Shown here: positions 1 through 13,521 of the stretch, piece by piece
Numbering within the stretch: position 1 is the first letter of the stretch
Layout of the letters: each line of letters begins with the position of its first letter
From: Hyalella azteca
Taxonomy: Eukaryota > Arthropoda > Malacostraca > Amphipoda > Hyalellidae
NCBI RefSeq assembly: GCF_000764305.2
Contig: NW_025947067.1
Span: 186,001-250,000, forward strand
Direction: 5' to 3'
Length of the DNA stretch: 64,000 bases
The notes under the pieces: generated by a model
The model's input: only the letters and a program-made list of their open reading frames with translations
The model's database searches: none
What the model was told of the DNA's origin: nothing
Translations under genes and position numbers: made by a program

Positions 1-219
1 TACATAAAAATATGATGGATTCCTCCATGAAGATTCCACAATCTAGAGGTAAATGATATTATTTATACATTATACCTACTCCAATGAGTCTTATAATTTT
101 CTCGTTTGGATAAATCCTAACTCACATATTCATTTGGACCATCGTTGGACGTACGAGTTTGTTTGATTATAGTCCATGAATAATTTAGTCGGATGATTGA
201 CCGCGTTAAATGCTGTCAG

Positions 220-333
220 GAAACACTGACGGGCTTCAAGTGGATGGGCAACGAAGCTGTCAAGCTGCTCAGCGAGAACAAGACCGTCCTCTTTGCCTTC
301 GAGGAGGCCATAGGCTTCATGGCCGGCGTTGAG
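220..333 (+). CDS. PGM2: PGM2 exon a
   Basis: Acceptor tgtcag before GAA ACA CTG; donor GAG|gtaaaa. 38 codons, phase 0 to 0. Encodes [13 protein letters not shown] and the sugar-binding [10 protein letters not shown] segment. Confidence 0.93.
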
Positions 334-3287
334 GTAAAACTCATGAGCTGAGTCCTGGGTGGAGCTGGTTATTGTTATGCTCGTGGTGCTTACGTCATGA
401 CGGTGTTGGGGTGAAGCTCGTTATTGTTATGCTCGTGGTGCTTACGTCATGACGGTAGGTGTTGGGGTGAAGCTCGTTATTGTTATGCTCGTGGTGCTAA
501 CGTCATAGACGGTGTTGGGGTGAAGCTCGTTATTGTTATGCTCGTGGTGCTAGCGTCATAGACGGCGTTGGGGTGAAGCTCGTTATTGTTATGCTTGTGT
601 AGCTAACGCTCCTTCTTAACCCTTCAGAATTAAACGCTTCTCTTGAAGCTTAACGGTTATAAGAAGCTTCTAAAATAATTTGCAGGTTTCATATGAATGT
701 AATATATTCTCTTCGGTCAATCATTCTGTTTCACCCTGGAAATGCCTAGATATGAATGGTCTGGATTTGACTCAAATAGGTTTTGTTTATTTTTGATGCT
801 ACGGCTCTGTGAGTTTAGTAATGGAGCGAAGTTTATAAATATTCTCCTCACTACGCGTTGTTGAATTACAATGATCATTATTAAATAGAACTATAATCTT
901 AGTACCTATGTTACAATAACTGTCTTAACGAGCAGGTGCTTGACAAAGATGGCGTGTCGGCGGGCGTGTATATGGCAGAGCTTGCTTCGCACCTGCACAC
1001 GAAGGGCCTCACGCTCCTCCAGCAGCTGCAGATCATCTACCAAATGTCAGTCACTCCTTAATTTCACACTACAATGCTTATTATTTTCTATTAAGATCTA
1101 AGCGTCTTAATTCTGGTTTGCTTCTTTTGTGGGACATGGAAATGAAAATTAGACAAATGTTGGCTTCTTAGCCTTCGATTATGGCTGGCCTTTGAACGTT
1201 TTTATTAGCTGCTCAGTGTTACCGGAAATTAGGAGCTATAGGAATATCTTGAAATTGTCATTCTTGTGGATCAACTGATGATTGATGTCCCCGGGAAAAC
1301 CGTTGATTGATGCATTTGATTTTTATTCTAAACGTTGACAAAAAACTTCATGAATTTACCAATTAGAAAAGGTCTTCGGCATTTTTTGTGTATGTGAACG
1401 TAATTTTACTAACTTAAAAGTCTCTTTGGGCAATTTAGTGTGTTTTCCTCAGGCAGCGCCAAAAATTACTGCTCAATTTCTCATTAGTTAGACGTTTGTC
1501 ATTCAGAAGTTGTTGTTGTTCATCAATTTAAGAAGTATTGGAGGAAATTTAAGCTAAGTTATCAAGGGACCGTTGATTGAAGTTTATGATTTAGAAGTCT
1601 ATTTTGTTTTCGCCACCAGGTACGGCTACCACGCCAGTCGCAACTCGTACTTCATTTGCCACGATGCACTCAAAATTAAGGCAATCTTTGAGCGCATCAG
1701 GAACTTCTCAGGCCCCAAGACGGTTTGTGCCCATCCTGTTGCCCATCCTGTCTCCCTCCTGTTGCCCATCCTGTCTCCCTCCTGTTGCCCATCCTGTCTC
1801 CCTCCTGTTGCCCATCCTGTCTCCCTCCTGTTGCCCATCCTGTCTCCCTTCTGTAACCCGTCCAGCCCCTCTCCTTTTACACATAAGAACAATTTTTACT
1901 TAGATGTGTAAACCATTCTGACTCATCAGATAAATTTTTGGTGTAAGAAATCGGTCCCAACTTACTGGTTTACTCCGCCTTCTTCCTCATGTTCTAACAC
2001 ATTTGCACTTGTCGCACGAGTTACGACGCTCACGTTCATAAGTACATTCCTCATACTTATGTCATTCATTCTTAATTGAATGCAAACAAATTACTGATCA
2101 ATTTTGAACAATTGAAAAATTTTACTCTTAATCCTCATTCTGAGACATTCATAGTGCTGAGATGTTAATATTTATGAATTTCACGCAGTCCGGGCAGCGA
2201 TTATGTATATTCTTTTTCTCAACTTCTCAGTGAAGATATTTAACGACATTTTGCCCAATCATTACATGTAATCGCACCTTGTTTCCAGTCAAATTTTTTA
2301 ACAATATTTCACCCATCACGGCATTAGATAGCGATTGCATTTCCCCGAGTAGGGAAAGTTCACGGTATTTGCAGTCAAGGCAGCGGTAACATCCTTCCCT
2401 GACATTCTCAGTGAATATAGTTCACTATATTACGCAAAACCTTAACATGGAATTGTTATTGCAGTATCCGGAGTCAGTGTGTGGAGGGAAGTTCGCGGTA
2501 TCTGCAGTGCGGGACCTGACCACGGGCTACGACTCCAGCCAGGCGGACGGGCGTGCCATGCTGCCCTCGAGCTCCTCGTCGCAGATGATCACCTTCAGCT
2601 TCAGCAACGGCTGCGTCGTCACGCTGCGCACTAGTGGCACTGAGCCAAAGATCAAGTATTATTCCGAGATCTGCGCCAAGCCTGAACAAAGGTAAACACT
2701 TTTAATTGGTTTATCAGTGCTCATGTCATTCTAGACCTTATAATTGTAGTATTAACTTTCTGCTTGAATTTGCACCAGGACCAGTTAACTTTCGGTTGAG
2801 TGGTAAAATATATTAATCTTTATTTGCTAAATAACATATACATTAGGATTTGGTTGCAATGTACACAGGTTTTGACTTGATATTGCCTCATTGATGGAGC
2901 AATATCAAGTTTCGATATTGCCCCATCAATCTTGACATTGAACAAGTCTTGATATTGCCCCCCCCCCATTTTAGACTTGATATTGTGAATGTATGTTTCA
3001 CAACGGAGTTTAGTGACTGAGCTAGCTATTGACAATTATTCCTCTACATTAAATCAATAATTAATTCTACAATACAGCTCACATATTGAATATTTCTTTA
3101 GACTTGTTCACGACCTCCCCGCAGTTGTAGCTGTGGCTACGTAACATATAAAAAGAGTCATTCATTATCATTGTTCTCTCGCAGTGACTGGGCTGCACTG
3201 GAAGCCGAGTTAGAACTGCTGGTGTCGGCGGTGGTGGAAGAGCTTCTCCAGCCGCAGTTCAACGAACTCATCCCCAAAGCTGACTAA
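220..3287 (+). CDS. PGM2: Phosphoglucomutase-2 / phosphopentomutase, 3' half of gene (5 exons)
   Basis: Exons 220-333, 936-1045, 1620-1722, 2465-2691 and 3185-3287 join in phase and end at TAA 3285-3287. The family (alpha-D-phosphohexomutase superfamily) interconverts ribose-1-P/ribose-5-P and glucose-1-P/glucose-6-P in the cytosol. Seen here: the sugar-binding loop FEEAIG in the first exon, [15 protein letters not shown] in the third, [10 protein letters not shown], and the C-terminal phosphate-binding loop [12 protein letters not shown] in the fourth. The protein ends LIPKAD, close to human PGM2 as I recall it. The catalytic phosphoserine loop and metal-binding loop lie upstream, outside the window. 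PGM2L1 (glucose-1,6-bisphosphate synthase) is the main alternative paralogue; telling them apart needs the N-terminal part. Two introns carry tandem arrays right after their donor sites. Confidence 0.95.
363..606 (+). repeat. 52-56 bp minisatellite at 5' end of a PGM2 intron, about 5 copies
   Basis: Unit starts recur at 363, 415, 471, 524 and 577. The array begins 30 bases after the exon a donor. Each unit holds ggcgttggggtgaagctcgt, which matches the exon end plus donor (GGCGTTGAG|GTAAAACTCAT) at about 16 of 20 positions. Confidence 0.88.
936..1045 (+). CDS. PGM2: PGM2 exon b
   Basis: Acceptor gagcag before GTG CTT GAC; donor CAAAT|gtcagt, leaving phase 2. Encodes [18 protein letters not shown] through LQIIYQ. 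Confidence 0.93.
1620..1722 (+). CDS. PGM2: PGM2 exon c
   Basis: Acceptor gccaccag; the split codon AT+G gives Met and then [15 protein letters not shown]. Ends GPKT at donor ACG|gtttgt. The intron opens straight into a 23-bp C-rich tandem array (1723-1852). The open frame that continues into the array (HPVAHPV...) is intron, because the next exon resumes in phase with conserved sequence. Confidence 0.92.
1723..1852 (+). repeat. 23-bp minisatellite starting at PGM2 exon c donor
   Basis: About five units of gttgcccatcctgtctccct plus cct, beginning within ten bases of the donor. No stop in the unit, hence spurious open frames on both strands. Confidence 0.9.
2465..2691 (+). CDS. PGM2: PGM2 exon d (phosphate-binding loop)
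   Basis: Acceptor ttgcag before TAT CCG GAG; donor CAAAG|gtaaac, phase 2. Encodes [18 protein letters not shown] and the diagnostic loop [15 protein letters not shown]. Confidence 0.95.
3185..3287 (+). CDS. PGM2: PGM2 terminal coding exon
   Basis: Acceptor tctcgcag; split codon AG+T = Ser, then [20 protein letters not shown] and a C-terminus of LIPKAD followed by TAA. Confidence 0.93.
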
Positions 3288-5110
3288 ACTTCCTCCAACG
3301 CGTCTGAACATCGCGGCCTTTGATCATATTCATGTGAAGAAATTCTGGCACGAACAAAACTCCTAATCCCCTTCAAAGTTCGCTAAAGTTTATTGAATTC
3401 TTACAACCCTGACAACTTACAGAGTTTAGCTGATTTCATTTTGATCTGATTACTGATTACTGCGAATGAAGACTGCATTCGAGGCTGAAAATTATCATTT
3501 TTTAAAGAGGGTGTTTATTGCTAAATTTGAGCGGGTTTTTCTTTCCCGGCATTGGGTATCTACGGTGTTTGTAGAAAATCCATGTACCGTTATTTTCCAG
3601 CACCCTTGTTTTTTTTAGAATTGAAAGTTAAAACGTCTCAAGTTAACTCACTGGTCCTTGTAAGCAAATTCGAACCCTTCTTCCCAACCTTTAAAATGCG
3701 CAAATATTTGTCGTAGGAAACTCGGTATTTTCGCTGCAACATCTCGTTGTTTGTGTAGAATGTACCTCACAAATGTAAAGTATTTTGACTGCTCAGCTCA
3801 GTTTGTTTGTGTATACTCAGAAAGACATAATATTTTTTCGTCTTGGTCTATTTTTCTCAGGTGTGATCTAGAGTGTTATATTTCTGGTACAGTCGAACTT
3901 TCTTAACGGCCTTTAACTCTCGTATACCTGATCGTGCATTTCTCACTCGGCGCGTGTAGCCGACCGAAATGCCCAGGCCTTTGTAGCACTGATACGGGCT
4001 ACTGAAAACTGTTCTGCTTGTACTAGGATGAAATCTTCCTAGCAATGAAGTAGTTAATCGAGTCCAGGCCTTAGACATCAGCACATCTATGCTTCCAAGA
4101 GTTACTTAGAACATTAGACGATCGTTGTGTCTTGTTACTTATTAACGCCCATGTCGGAGTGTTGCTTCATTTTTGTTTCGTTGCGCTTCATTTGAGTTTG
4201 AAAGCAGTGTTCATATTAAGGTGTGGTACACGGAAATGATACAATTTATAGTAGTTAACTTAGTCGTTTTAGTGCAATATAGATCAGGGTTTGAAAACCC
4301 TGTTGTTTACATGCGTAAGAACGTAGATTGAATGGTGTGCGCTTTTTCTGCTGCAATTGTCTAAATTTTGAGATTTTTTTTGAATCAATATTTGTATGCG
4401 ATGAGTATTGACGAGTTGTTTAGACTTTATTAAGACGAACTACCCATGACTGTTCGAAATGACTTTCTGCACGTCTGGTACTTAGTAAACGTGTTTATCT
4501 GCCACCCGTTCTTGTTGCAATGTTCAAGTGCTGCTCTAGATCAATCAACCTGTGCTTGTGTATGTCTGCCTGCGTTCCAAAATCTTATTTGATGCTTAGA
4601 AATCATAAATTATTTATAGTCAAAAAATGAATGGTAAACTCAGCTGTGCCCCGCATTGTGGTTGAGGGTATGTTAAGATTAGCCAGTTACAGTGAAGGTA
4701 TTTGCTTGTATATAACTGGAGAGGTTACCAAAGAGCAGGAAGGTTATGTTTGAATGGCTTTGCTTGTGAGGCTGTCTTTGCTCGTTGCTCGTTTCCTTGC
4801 TGAGTCCAACGAATTCAAACTATGGCATTATTTCACGTATGTATAATTTCAAAGCCATACTCCATTCATCCATCAAATTCTAAAAGTAAAATTCCAGCAA
4901 GCCAAATTATCGATTGTGATTTTTGTATTTACGTGTACTTTCGTGGTCAAGAGGTTTGTTTCCCCGATTATATTCAATCATGGTTCCTTACTATAATCAA
5001 ACTGAATGGCTGAATCTGCAGAGGATCTCAACGTTGCTGAGTTAGCAAAATATCCAGCCAAAACTTGATTTTCGAACATCTTGTTTTAAACATCTTGCCT
5101 CAATAAAGTA
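3288..5110 (+). other. Probable PGM2 3' untranslated / downstream region
   Basis: No coding exon recognised. AATAAA at 5102-5107 is a possible poly(A) signal, but other AATAAA copies (for example at 7201) are equally good by sequence, so the transcript end is not fixed. Confidence 0.25.
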
Positions 5111-5694
5111 AATTCCAGATAAGTATTATAAAATATTGTTTAGTGCAGGGCATCGCACTCTTCTCGAGGTGTGCGTGAAGCCTTACCTACTACCTAACAT
5201 CAATGCTAGTCTTGTCGTCCTCGGTATAAATAGTTTTAATCGCGAGGCTGTAGACTAAAGTTGAAGCAAAGTCAGTGATTGTGTTCTATGATGACTGTTA
5301 TCTTTTAGTTCTAGAACAACTTATTGCTGTTCTATGATACTGGTTGTTTCCTCAAACATTCCTGTAATGTGCTGTGGATCTTCTTGCCCTAGCACTATCT
5401 AACAACCTCCTAAATAATTATGCAATCTGGAAGATGAGCAAAATCATTTCTTTCGCTAGATTTGTCACGTATAACTTGAACGAGCAACTGAGGGATAAAT
5501 CATTTTGTATTGTCTTTGTGGTTATTTTCTTTTGCTTAAAAGCTTACGGGTGCAAGTAGCTTGTATTAGGTAATACGTTTTGGAATTTTTGTGCGTTTTC
5601 TACCTTCTAAGTCTGTTTGCTTACGGCAACTGTTTTCTTATGCCTTCGAATTTGTGCGTTCTATATTAAAAACTCAGCAAATTTTAATGTGAGA

Positions 5695-5890
5695 AATGAT
5701 CAGTTGTTCATCATTGCTGAACTTGGTTGCTTGTGAGCACTTCTGTCATTTTTGAACTACGTGATTGTATTTGATTAGTTATTGAATGATCTTTGCTGAA
5801 CTCTTCGAATATATATGATTAGTTGTTCGTCATTGCTGAACTCTTCGAATATATATGATTAGTTGTTCGTCATTGCTGAACTCTTCAGTC
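5695..5890 (+). repeat. 40-bp direct repeat, 2-3 copies
   Basis: A unit containing atgattagttgttcgtcatt followed by gctgaactcttcgaa recurs at 40-base spacing, with a degenerate copy near 5698. Confidence 0.75.
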
Positions 5891-8832
5891 GTGTTGATTG
5901 ACTTTGACCGTCGCCGCAGTGACGACACTTAGTTTGTTCCCGCTGTTGCTGACGATTTGTTTGAACCTTTGAGTTTTTATTCATTATTTTATTGTTGAAT
6001 TATTAGTTGCAGAGCTCATATTCTCACGGAATACTGTTCGCTGCGTTTCAAGCATTCAACTTTTGTTATAAATTAAGGTCATAATGACTGATTCTTCCCC
6101 GGTAATTTTTTTACTATTTACAAAATCTTGTCACCATTACTGAAAAGAAGTCGCAATGCTTGCATAATCTCCGTCTATTGCTGCCTTCTGTCACAAACTT
6201 TATTTAATTCTCTTTTGAGGCATTCGTGATATTTAGAATCATTCCAGAATGTTATGTGAACAGTATTAATATTAATAATTTTAATAATGCTTGCTCAATC
6301 GAATGTCTCTTTCTATCCGAAATTACATGCATGAAGTCCATTTTAAGATCTATAGATGACTTTGTAAACCGCTCAAATAATCAAACGAAGAAAAAGAACA
6401 TCCAATGCGTTCATTTTAGTTTGCCTCCTCGCGTTAATTTTGTTTATTATTTTGTTACTGCTGAAGCGACAGCTATTATTGTCACTTAAATATTTTGTTA
6501 GTGTTCACGGAACGTCATAATCAGTATATTTGCATTGTGTATCTCTTATTTCTATAAGAGTTATCCATTTTCAGTGTTTGTATTGCGTTAGTTTTGTGCT
6601 GGGTTTCTTTATTAATTGTCATTAATATCGCGTCATTTCGCACATGACATAGATAATTTAACCCACTGATTCAACTTAGTTCCTCGAGTTTACCTGTAAG
6701 TTAATTATTTCCAACACATAGCAGTGTAGTAACTTGAATACCGTTGCTTTTGACGACGTTTTCGTAGAGTTTTAGTTTAAGTTATGTTTAGCTCAGCAAC
6801 GGAGCACAGTACGCTTCATCATTATGTTCCTCGTCTAAAATGTGATTACGGATGATAATAAATTATACGTGTTTACCTTCAAGCCAGCTCGTCATTTTCC
6901 ATTATAAATGCTTGCTTTTATTTCTGTCCTATTCACCTTTAAGAAAGTTATACCGAAGGCTTTAGTGTAATTTATTTTGACTAATTATTGGTGTTCCAAC
7001 TTCTGTTTTTTTTTTCGAACGTCATTTGAAACCACAATTCTTAATTGTTGAATTCGTGGCTCAAGGTTGGCATCGTTTTTTTCACTTCCTAGTGATTTGA
7101 CATAGTAATTGAAATATTACTCAGGGCTGTTTTTGGCACGTTGTCTCATCTGAACAGGGTACCTGTCTTAGTGGGACTCTACTCGAGTTAATGAACCATG
7201 AATAAAGTTGCCGTTGACCTCATCCCGTTAGTTGATCATTTTCCCGAGACTTTACAATGGACACGGCTATAAATGTGCTGTTGCGCAGTACAACTGCTGT
7301 GGAGATATATCTAAATGACCATGCTTCCCTCAATGCCTCATTGTTACGCTGTAATCTGATTGCTACAGGCAGATAGAGGGAACGAAAATGATTCATCGTA
7401 CCTATCGAAATGGAAGTGGGTTCGGCCAATGTTCAGATAGAATAATATTTTTGGAAGCTGCCAAACTTATATCAATTGATCTATTCTCAAATAAATTTTT
7501 TGGATGGAAATCATACGGGCCCACTAAAGAATAATGATAGCAAAACTGAAAACATAAATGAAACAGAACTTTCTATTTTTTCTTTTAATAACGCAGTTAA
7601 ATAATTGTTTCCTTGCATCATGAACGTTTTCATCATATTCAACCTTCAATAAACACGTGCTAAAGATCCGGCAAAAAAAATCCATCAGGTATCAGTTAGT
7701 GTAGTTTTAAGAGTGTCCGAGACTGGTTGTACATGTCGTGTGTCCGGACTTCTTGAATGGTGATTGGTGATCGAAATTTTTTTTAGCATTTGTAGGTTTA
7801 GAAGTAATCCCTATTCAAAATGAGTAATTTGGTTGATAATGTATTTACAATGCAATACCTCTCCCAGGAACATCTTATTGGATTTGAAAATTATAAGGTG
7901 AGATAATTACCAAAAACTGTCCATAGTAGGCTATTGCCAATAGGCTAAGCCTATTAGATTTGCCATTTGGCCCATCCCATGCATGCCATGCTTGTTCAAG
8001 CTTGTAGATGTAGTTGTAGGCTTGCCTGGCAGGCTGGCTTGTAGCTACTTGTAAAATCACATTGTCCGAGCGGACCGAGTGTGAATCACACATAGGGCGA
8101 TTCGTTTGTCTCATAATTGCCAAATTTCTTTTCAAAGTTTGAATTTTTGTATATGGATTCTGATGAAATGAAATCCTAGTATGTTGATTAAATCTAAGAC
8201 TAATGCCAGCAAAAAGATTAAAAAATTCATTTAGGCTAGCAGCCTAGCACTAGCAGTCAAACTGGAAAATTGGGTAGGAGACTAGGAGCTATCCGCTATC
8301 GAGTAGGTATCTACCTCTAAATAAGATACTACTAAGTTTATAGTAAGTAGTACTTGCAAGATTGAATTTGAAAATGTTGGCTCATTTCTTACTTTAATCC
8401 ACTTAGGCTAGACTTGTAGGCCTATTTGATCCAAAAAGTTTCAAAAATTGAGACTGTTACACTGTGTTAAATAATTTGAAAAGAAGTCATACTCACAGTC
8501 TCACTCCTTCAAATCTTCAATGCCATACCTACAACTGGAGCATGGAGGTACCGCAGTCCGCAGGTAGGGTAAACGCACCATATTCCAACATCGTGGGTAA
8601 TTCTGATATTTCTCAACTTTTTCCTTTATATTTAACTTTGTCTTAGTTCCACCAGTGTGGAATTCTAGAGGGATATTAAATTAACCAGTACACATAGCAT
8701 ATTGGAAAGCAGGACCTGAAAGGTTGGAAAGTCCAGGAACTTTCCACTTCCAGTCCATTTTATTATATACACTATACATATCCTATCACTTTTCAACTGT
8801 GATTGGTTTATGGGATTGTGATTTTAGCCCCT
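5891..8832. other. Non-coding stretch, no recognised gene
   Basis: AT-rich sequence with short open frames that match nothing I know. The region 7900-8300 has many short ggctagc/taggct motifs and looks like decayed repeat. Confidence 0.5.
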
Positions 8833-9030
8833 TCCAGCTTTCCAGCTGTGATTGGTTAATGGAGTTGTAATGTTATCTGCTTTCTAGCTGTAATTGGTTG
8901 CTGGAGATGCTTTCAAGCTGTGATTGGTTGATGGGGATGCTTTCCAGCTGTGATTGGTTGCTGGGGATGCTTTCAAGCTGTGATTGGTTGATGGGGATGC
9001 TTTCCAGCTGTGATTGGTTGTGCCCATAAG
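8833..9030 (+). repeat. 30-bp minisatellite carrying CCAAT and CAGCTG motifs, about 6-7 copies
   Basis: Each unit is close to tttccagctgtgattggttg plus ctggggatgc. Every unit has ATTGG (inverse CCAAT box) and most have the CAGCTG E-box. Confidence 0.88.
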
Positions 9031-10779
9031 CCCCGCCCCCAAATATGGTATATGTACTACACCATATATAACATATTTTATGTCTGACAGCCTATTTATG
9101 TTTTTTCTTTGTGTTTCAGACTCTACAGAGTCTTATATATGGTAATTTTAACTTAATTTCCAAGCCAGTCAATATTACCCCATCAGGTCTGCCATTAGGT
9201 AGTCACATTTCCCTCATTATGGGGTGGTGCCCCCCATTTGCAAACTATGACACTTTCCTCAAGTTTGTCATTTGCATATGTAACTAGAAGAGTTCTACTA
9301 CAATGCACCATAACCTGGAGTTATTTGGAGTTATTTTAACAAAAAATATAATTGATTTTACCACCCGGTCTAAGTTACCCCAAGAGCTGGGGTAACAAAG
9401 ACCATCACTTTTTTTGAAATTACGTAAAGACTATGAGAGGCAGGAGCCAGCAATTTATGGTGAGTGAAGCTAGGGTATAGACCTGTATTTTGCATGTTTC
9501 AATTCAACTTTAATTTAGCAAGTAAAAAATGGCATCATTTATAAAGAAAAAAGTGGTCTAAGTTACCCCATTTTACGGTACAACTGAAACAGTTTGTCCA
9601 CTTTTGACAGTCACCTGGCAATGTCACTGTATCTAAGGAAAGCATTCCACCTTGGGTGGAAAGCTTTTTTATAAGTGAACCTCCATTTCTAGAATTCCAC
9701 CCTGATGTTCCACGCATGCGTAGATCAGATGGTTGAAATAGTAACGTCATACTATTGCGCGCCAGATATCTGCAAAACACTAGGTCTGGCGGGAAAATGT
9801 TAAGATCCTCAGAGCAAAAGTCCACGTCACCCAGTGAGAACATCGAAAAAGGTGTCAAAGTTGATAGTTGACCTTGCTTTACTAAATAGTGATAAACTGT
9901 TTGTGCAGAAAGAATATTGTAGTTTGAGACTTTTAAATAAGTCTGTGAATGTATTAGGAATCCTTTGAGTATACTTGCATTTGCTGTTTTTAAGTGGTAA
10001 ATAAATTAATAGATGATTAAGTTAAGAGACAGTTTTAGACACATAAAAACTAATTCTGATACAGCTCGGAATTAGACACACACAGCTCATTCCGAGCTGT
10101 GCCGTATTCCGGTACAGCTCACGCAGAAGCAGGGTGTCCAAATTCCAACACAGGGCGTTGGAATTCCGAATTATGGTTTTGAAGCGTTGTCGGAATTAGT
10201 CTCACAATGTGCCAAATTTAGTCACACAGTGATTTTCAGTGATTTTGTAGATATGAATTCTAAAGGCTTTTAAATAAATATGGCAACAGTTTGTGACGTT
10301 TCATCATTGCTGGCGCGTAGTGTGGTGTTTTGAGAGCGACGTAAACCAATCAGAACTTGAGTTGCGCATACGGTGATCTTTTTATTGCCATTCATTTCTT
10401 GCTACGTCCTTAAAATGTTAGAATATGGTGTATTTACCCTACGTAATTGCTTGAAAGTTCAAAGAAGTGTTTGAAATTTTTAATTAGACTGACGAGATCA
10501 TGAGATGCATCAGTTCATCAAAAATAATTGAAGACAATGAGATAAACTTGAATTGTAAATGAAATAATAACATCTCATGCTACAAAGCAGTGTTTACTGC
10601 TCAAAATGACACACACTGCAGAGATCATTTGGGAAAGAAAAATGATATACCTGCAATCATAATGAAAGAATGCAGGTCTCTGTCTCACTGATTGGTCCAG
10701 ACCAGGGCTGGAGAAGGCCTATTTTTTTCTGAAATATTGTGGCTCTAATATCATATAATTTCAGTAGGTATGAAATCTC
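9031..10779. other. Non-coding stretch with decayed repeats
   Basis: Two or three copies of gtctaagttacccc (near 9369 and 9554) and self-complementary tracts around 10060-10130 suggest old transposon pieces. No gene recognised. Confidence 0.4.
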
Positions 10780-11640
10780 ATGGCTCAAATTGGCCTTCAC
10801 AAACGTCTCATTTCATAGAAATTTCCACATCCGCAATCCATATTTACTTTACCGTCCATGCCAAAATATCCCGCAGAACAAAATCATTGTAATGTAAACA
10901 AGTCAACCTAAATGTTTTGTTGAAGATTGCACATAGTTGCGGTCATGTCATACTGCATTAACATGTGTTCAGCTTACAGTAAAGACAAATGTTATTGTTG
11001 CCATTTGACTGTTTTAGGTTAAAATTAGAGATTTGGGGTAACATGCGCATGGACCTTGTCAAATAAATTCACACCTCATAAATGGCTTTTCATGGCCGAG
11101 GTATGGAATTCATGGCTCAAAAAATGGAATCACAGCTCAAAGAAATGGAATCATGGCTGGCAAATCCATAAAATCACGGCTTGAAAAATTCAGTTGTGGG
11201 TTTGATTGAAAAATTGCGGTTTGCACTTCATAAACATGTCCTTTCATAAAATTTTCAACTTCCCCAATCTGCAATGCTATACCGTTCCCACCAAAATATC
11301 TTAAAGAATGTAATAATTGTAATGATAATGAGTCAACCTAATCGTTTTGTTGAAGACCACGCATAGTTGCAGTCACTTCAGAGAAGTCAGACTGCATCAA
11401 TATGTGTTCAGCTTACAGTAAAGACAAATGTTATTGTTGTCAACATTTGAATGTTTTAGGGTAAAATTAGGATTTGGGGTAACATGCACGGACTGTGTAA
11501 ATGAATTTTTGGCTCGTAAATGGCTTTTCATGACTGAGATATGGAATTCACGGCTCGCATAAATGGAATCATGGCTTGAAGAAATGGAGTCATGCTGGCA
11601 AATCAATAAAATCATGGCTTGAAAAATTGAAAAATTCAGT
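10780..11640 (+). repeat. Diverged tandem duplication, about 430 bp x 2
   Basis: 10780-11215 and 11230-11640 share the same order of landmarks: aaaatatc, gtcaacctaa, gttttgttgaaga, ttcagcttacagtaaagaca, atttggggtaacatgc, ggaatcatggct. Divergence is considerable, so the duplication is old. Confidence 0.75.
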
Positions 11641-13521
11641 CATTGCTTGCCAATAGATATATTCCATGCCTGGCTGTTAGGCTGTATAAGAGCTGCTTTT
11701 ATCTGTAATTATAGAAAGTTGTGCCTAACATAGTAAACACTAGATTGGTCAAGTGGGAATTTTGTAGCTTTGAAAATGGCAGGGAAGCTCTTGTTATAAT
11801 TCTGAAAGAAGCTAAATTGTATGTGTGCTGCTGCTTGTCTTGGTGGCAATATAATTTTTCCTGAAAATACTGACCCCTATTTAGAACAGCTGAAAGTTAG
11901 AATTTTCCTTTAAAATTTTCCTGCCAAAATAATTATTAATGTTACATAAAGATTTCTTGCAAGTTTTGTTTCATAATTAAATGTATACATATAATGTATT
12001 CATTATTGGTACTATTAATGATTGCTATTAATCCAATAATTTGACACAAAATTAACAACTAGCATACAGTTAGCCCTGGGCAGTGTCTGTAACATCTCAT
12101 TACTTCTTGTGTGGACCAGAATGATAAGATTATCGTCTTTATTGGATTACATGCTCATCTCTATTGTCCTTTTGATGAGCATGACGAGGTATGAACTATT
12201 CAGGGCACAAGAGAGGCCTGCGTTGTACTGAAAAATGTTTAGGTAGAGCTAAAAACAAACAACTTTCTGTGAAACTTTTAAAGCTTCAAAGTCAGATGAT
12301 ATTCGGCACCGGCACAAATTTGTTTCCAAAATATTAATAGTTTTACTGCTCAGAAAGGAAACAATGAGTAGTTCTTAAATTATTTAATTACCGTATCATT
12401 GGAACAAAAATATAAATTTCTAACTATCAAGGTTGGGTGGACTACTAGAACAATATTTTGCCATTCCAGTTTCTCATTACCACCTCATATTTCCTTATTC
12501 CATTTTTAAAAAAGATGTTTGTACATTTAGAGATGATCTACTATACAAATTATGGAAAACAGTTTGCAAATTTAGTTGCAAGTCACAAGTTGGTCGTAAG
12601 GCTCTGCAACCCAACAAAAAATGCTTAAATTTGCAGGTCATACTAAAGAAACTATGATCTGTTTGAAAGGATAACTTCATTATTGACTAATGTAAGCAAA
12701 TTACCTTTGACCTGACTGTATCATATCAAAATACTATTAATTAAACTTTTCCCCAAGTTATATACACTCAAATTCATCTCTCAATGTTTAAAAGACATTT
12801 GATATTGGTTCTTGGATCCCCACAACAATACATCTGATATTATCTTCCCTACCATTGTGGCAGTCTGCCATTGCTCGACTATGTACAAGAATACTGACTT
12901 TTGTTAGTAAGTTAACAAGTTAACTTTTATTCTGATGTACAAGTATACTGACCTCAACATCTTTGATTTTTTAAGTTTCACTCTGACCTCATACTGGAAT
13001 GATGTTGAGCCAAATGATACCAATACATTTTAATTTAGCATTTATTTTTAAATCGAGAAATAACTGTTGTGCTCTGATATGTTCCTTACTCCAAAAAAAT
13101 ACATGGAGCATTTTGATAGCAGGTAAACTGAGTCAGAACTGGGTCGAGTTTACCAGGTAGTACAGTTAAAAAGTGAAGGATTCTGGTTACTGAGCTTAAT
13201 GTAGGCTGGTGTCATTTTGAATTTTGTAAAAATTTCATAAAATCATGTTTTAGAATGTAATTGTTTTAGAATGTATAGACCGACTGAATAAAACATTGTA
13301 GACTTGCATCTCCAAAATACAAAAGAAAACACTTAATCGAGTTGAGTCCATTGTGAATGAGAGTTATGTGGAACTGTAAAAGTTTTAACCAAACACAAGT
13401 AAATTAAGAACAATAAACAAGAAGTTCATTATTGTAGTCCAGAAATCTTGGATGCACTTTTTTGCTCCCCTTTGTTATGTTATAATAGAAGTTATGCAAG
13501 TAAACTCTTGTTCTGTTGCAG
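11641..13521. other. Upstream region / intron of EPT1, first coding exon not found
   Basis: The next exon starts in phase 0 at the YSAxDT segment, so about 20 N-terminal residues must be coded upstream. I searched by eye for a family-like N-terminus ending near FDKYK and did not find it. Confidence 0.4.
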
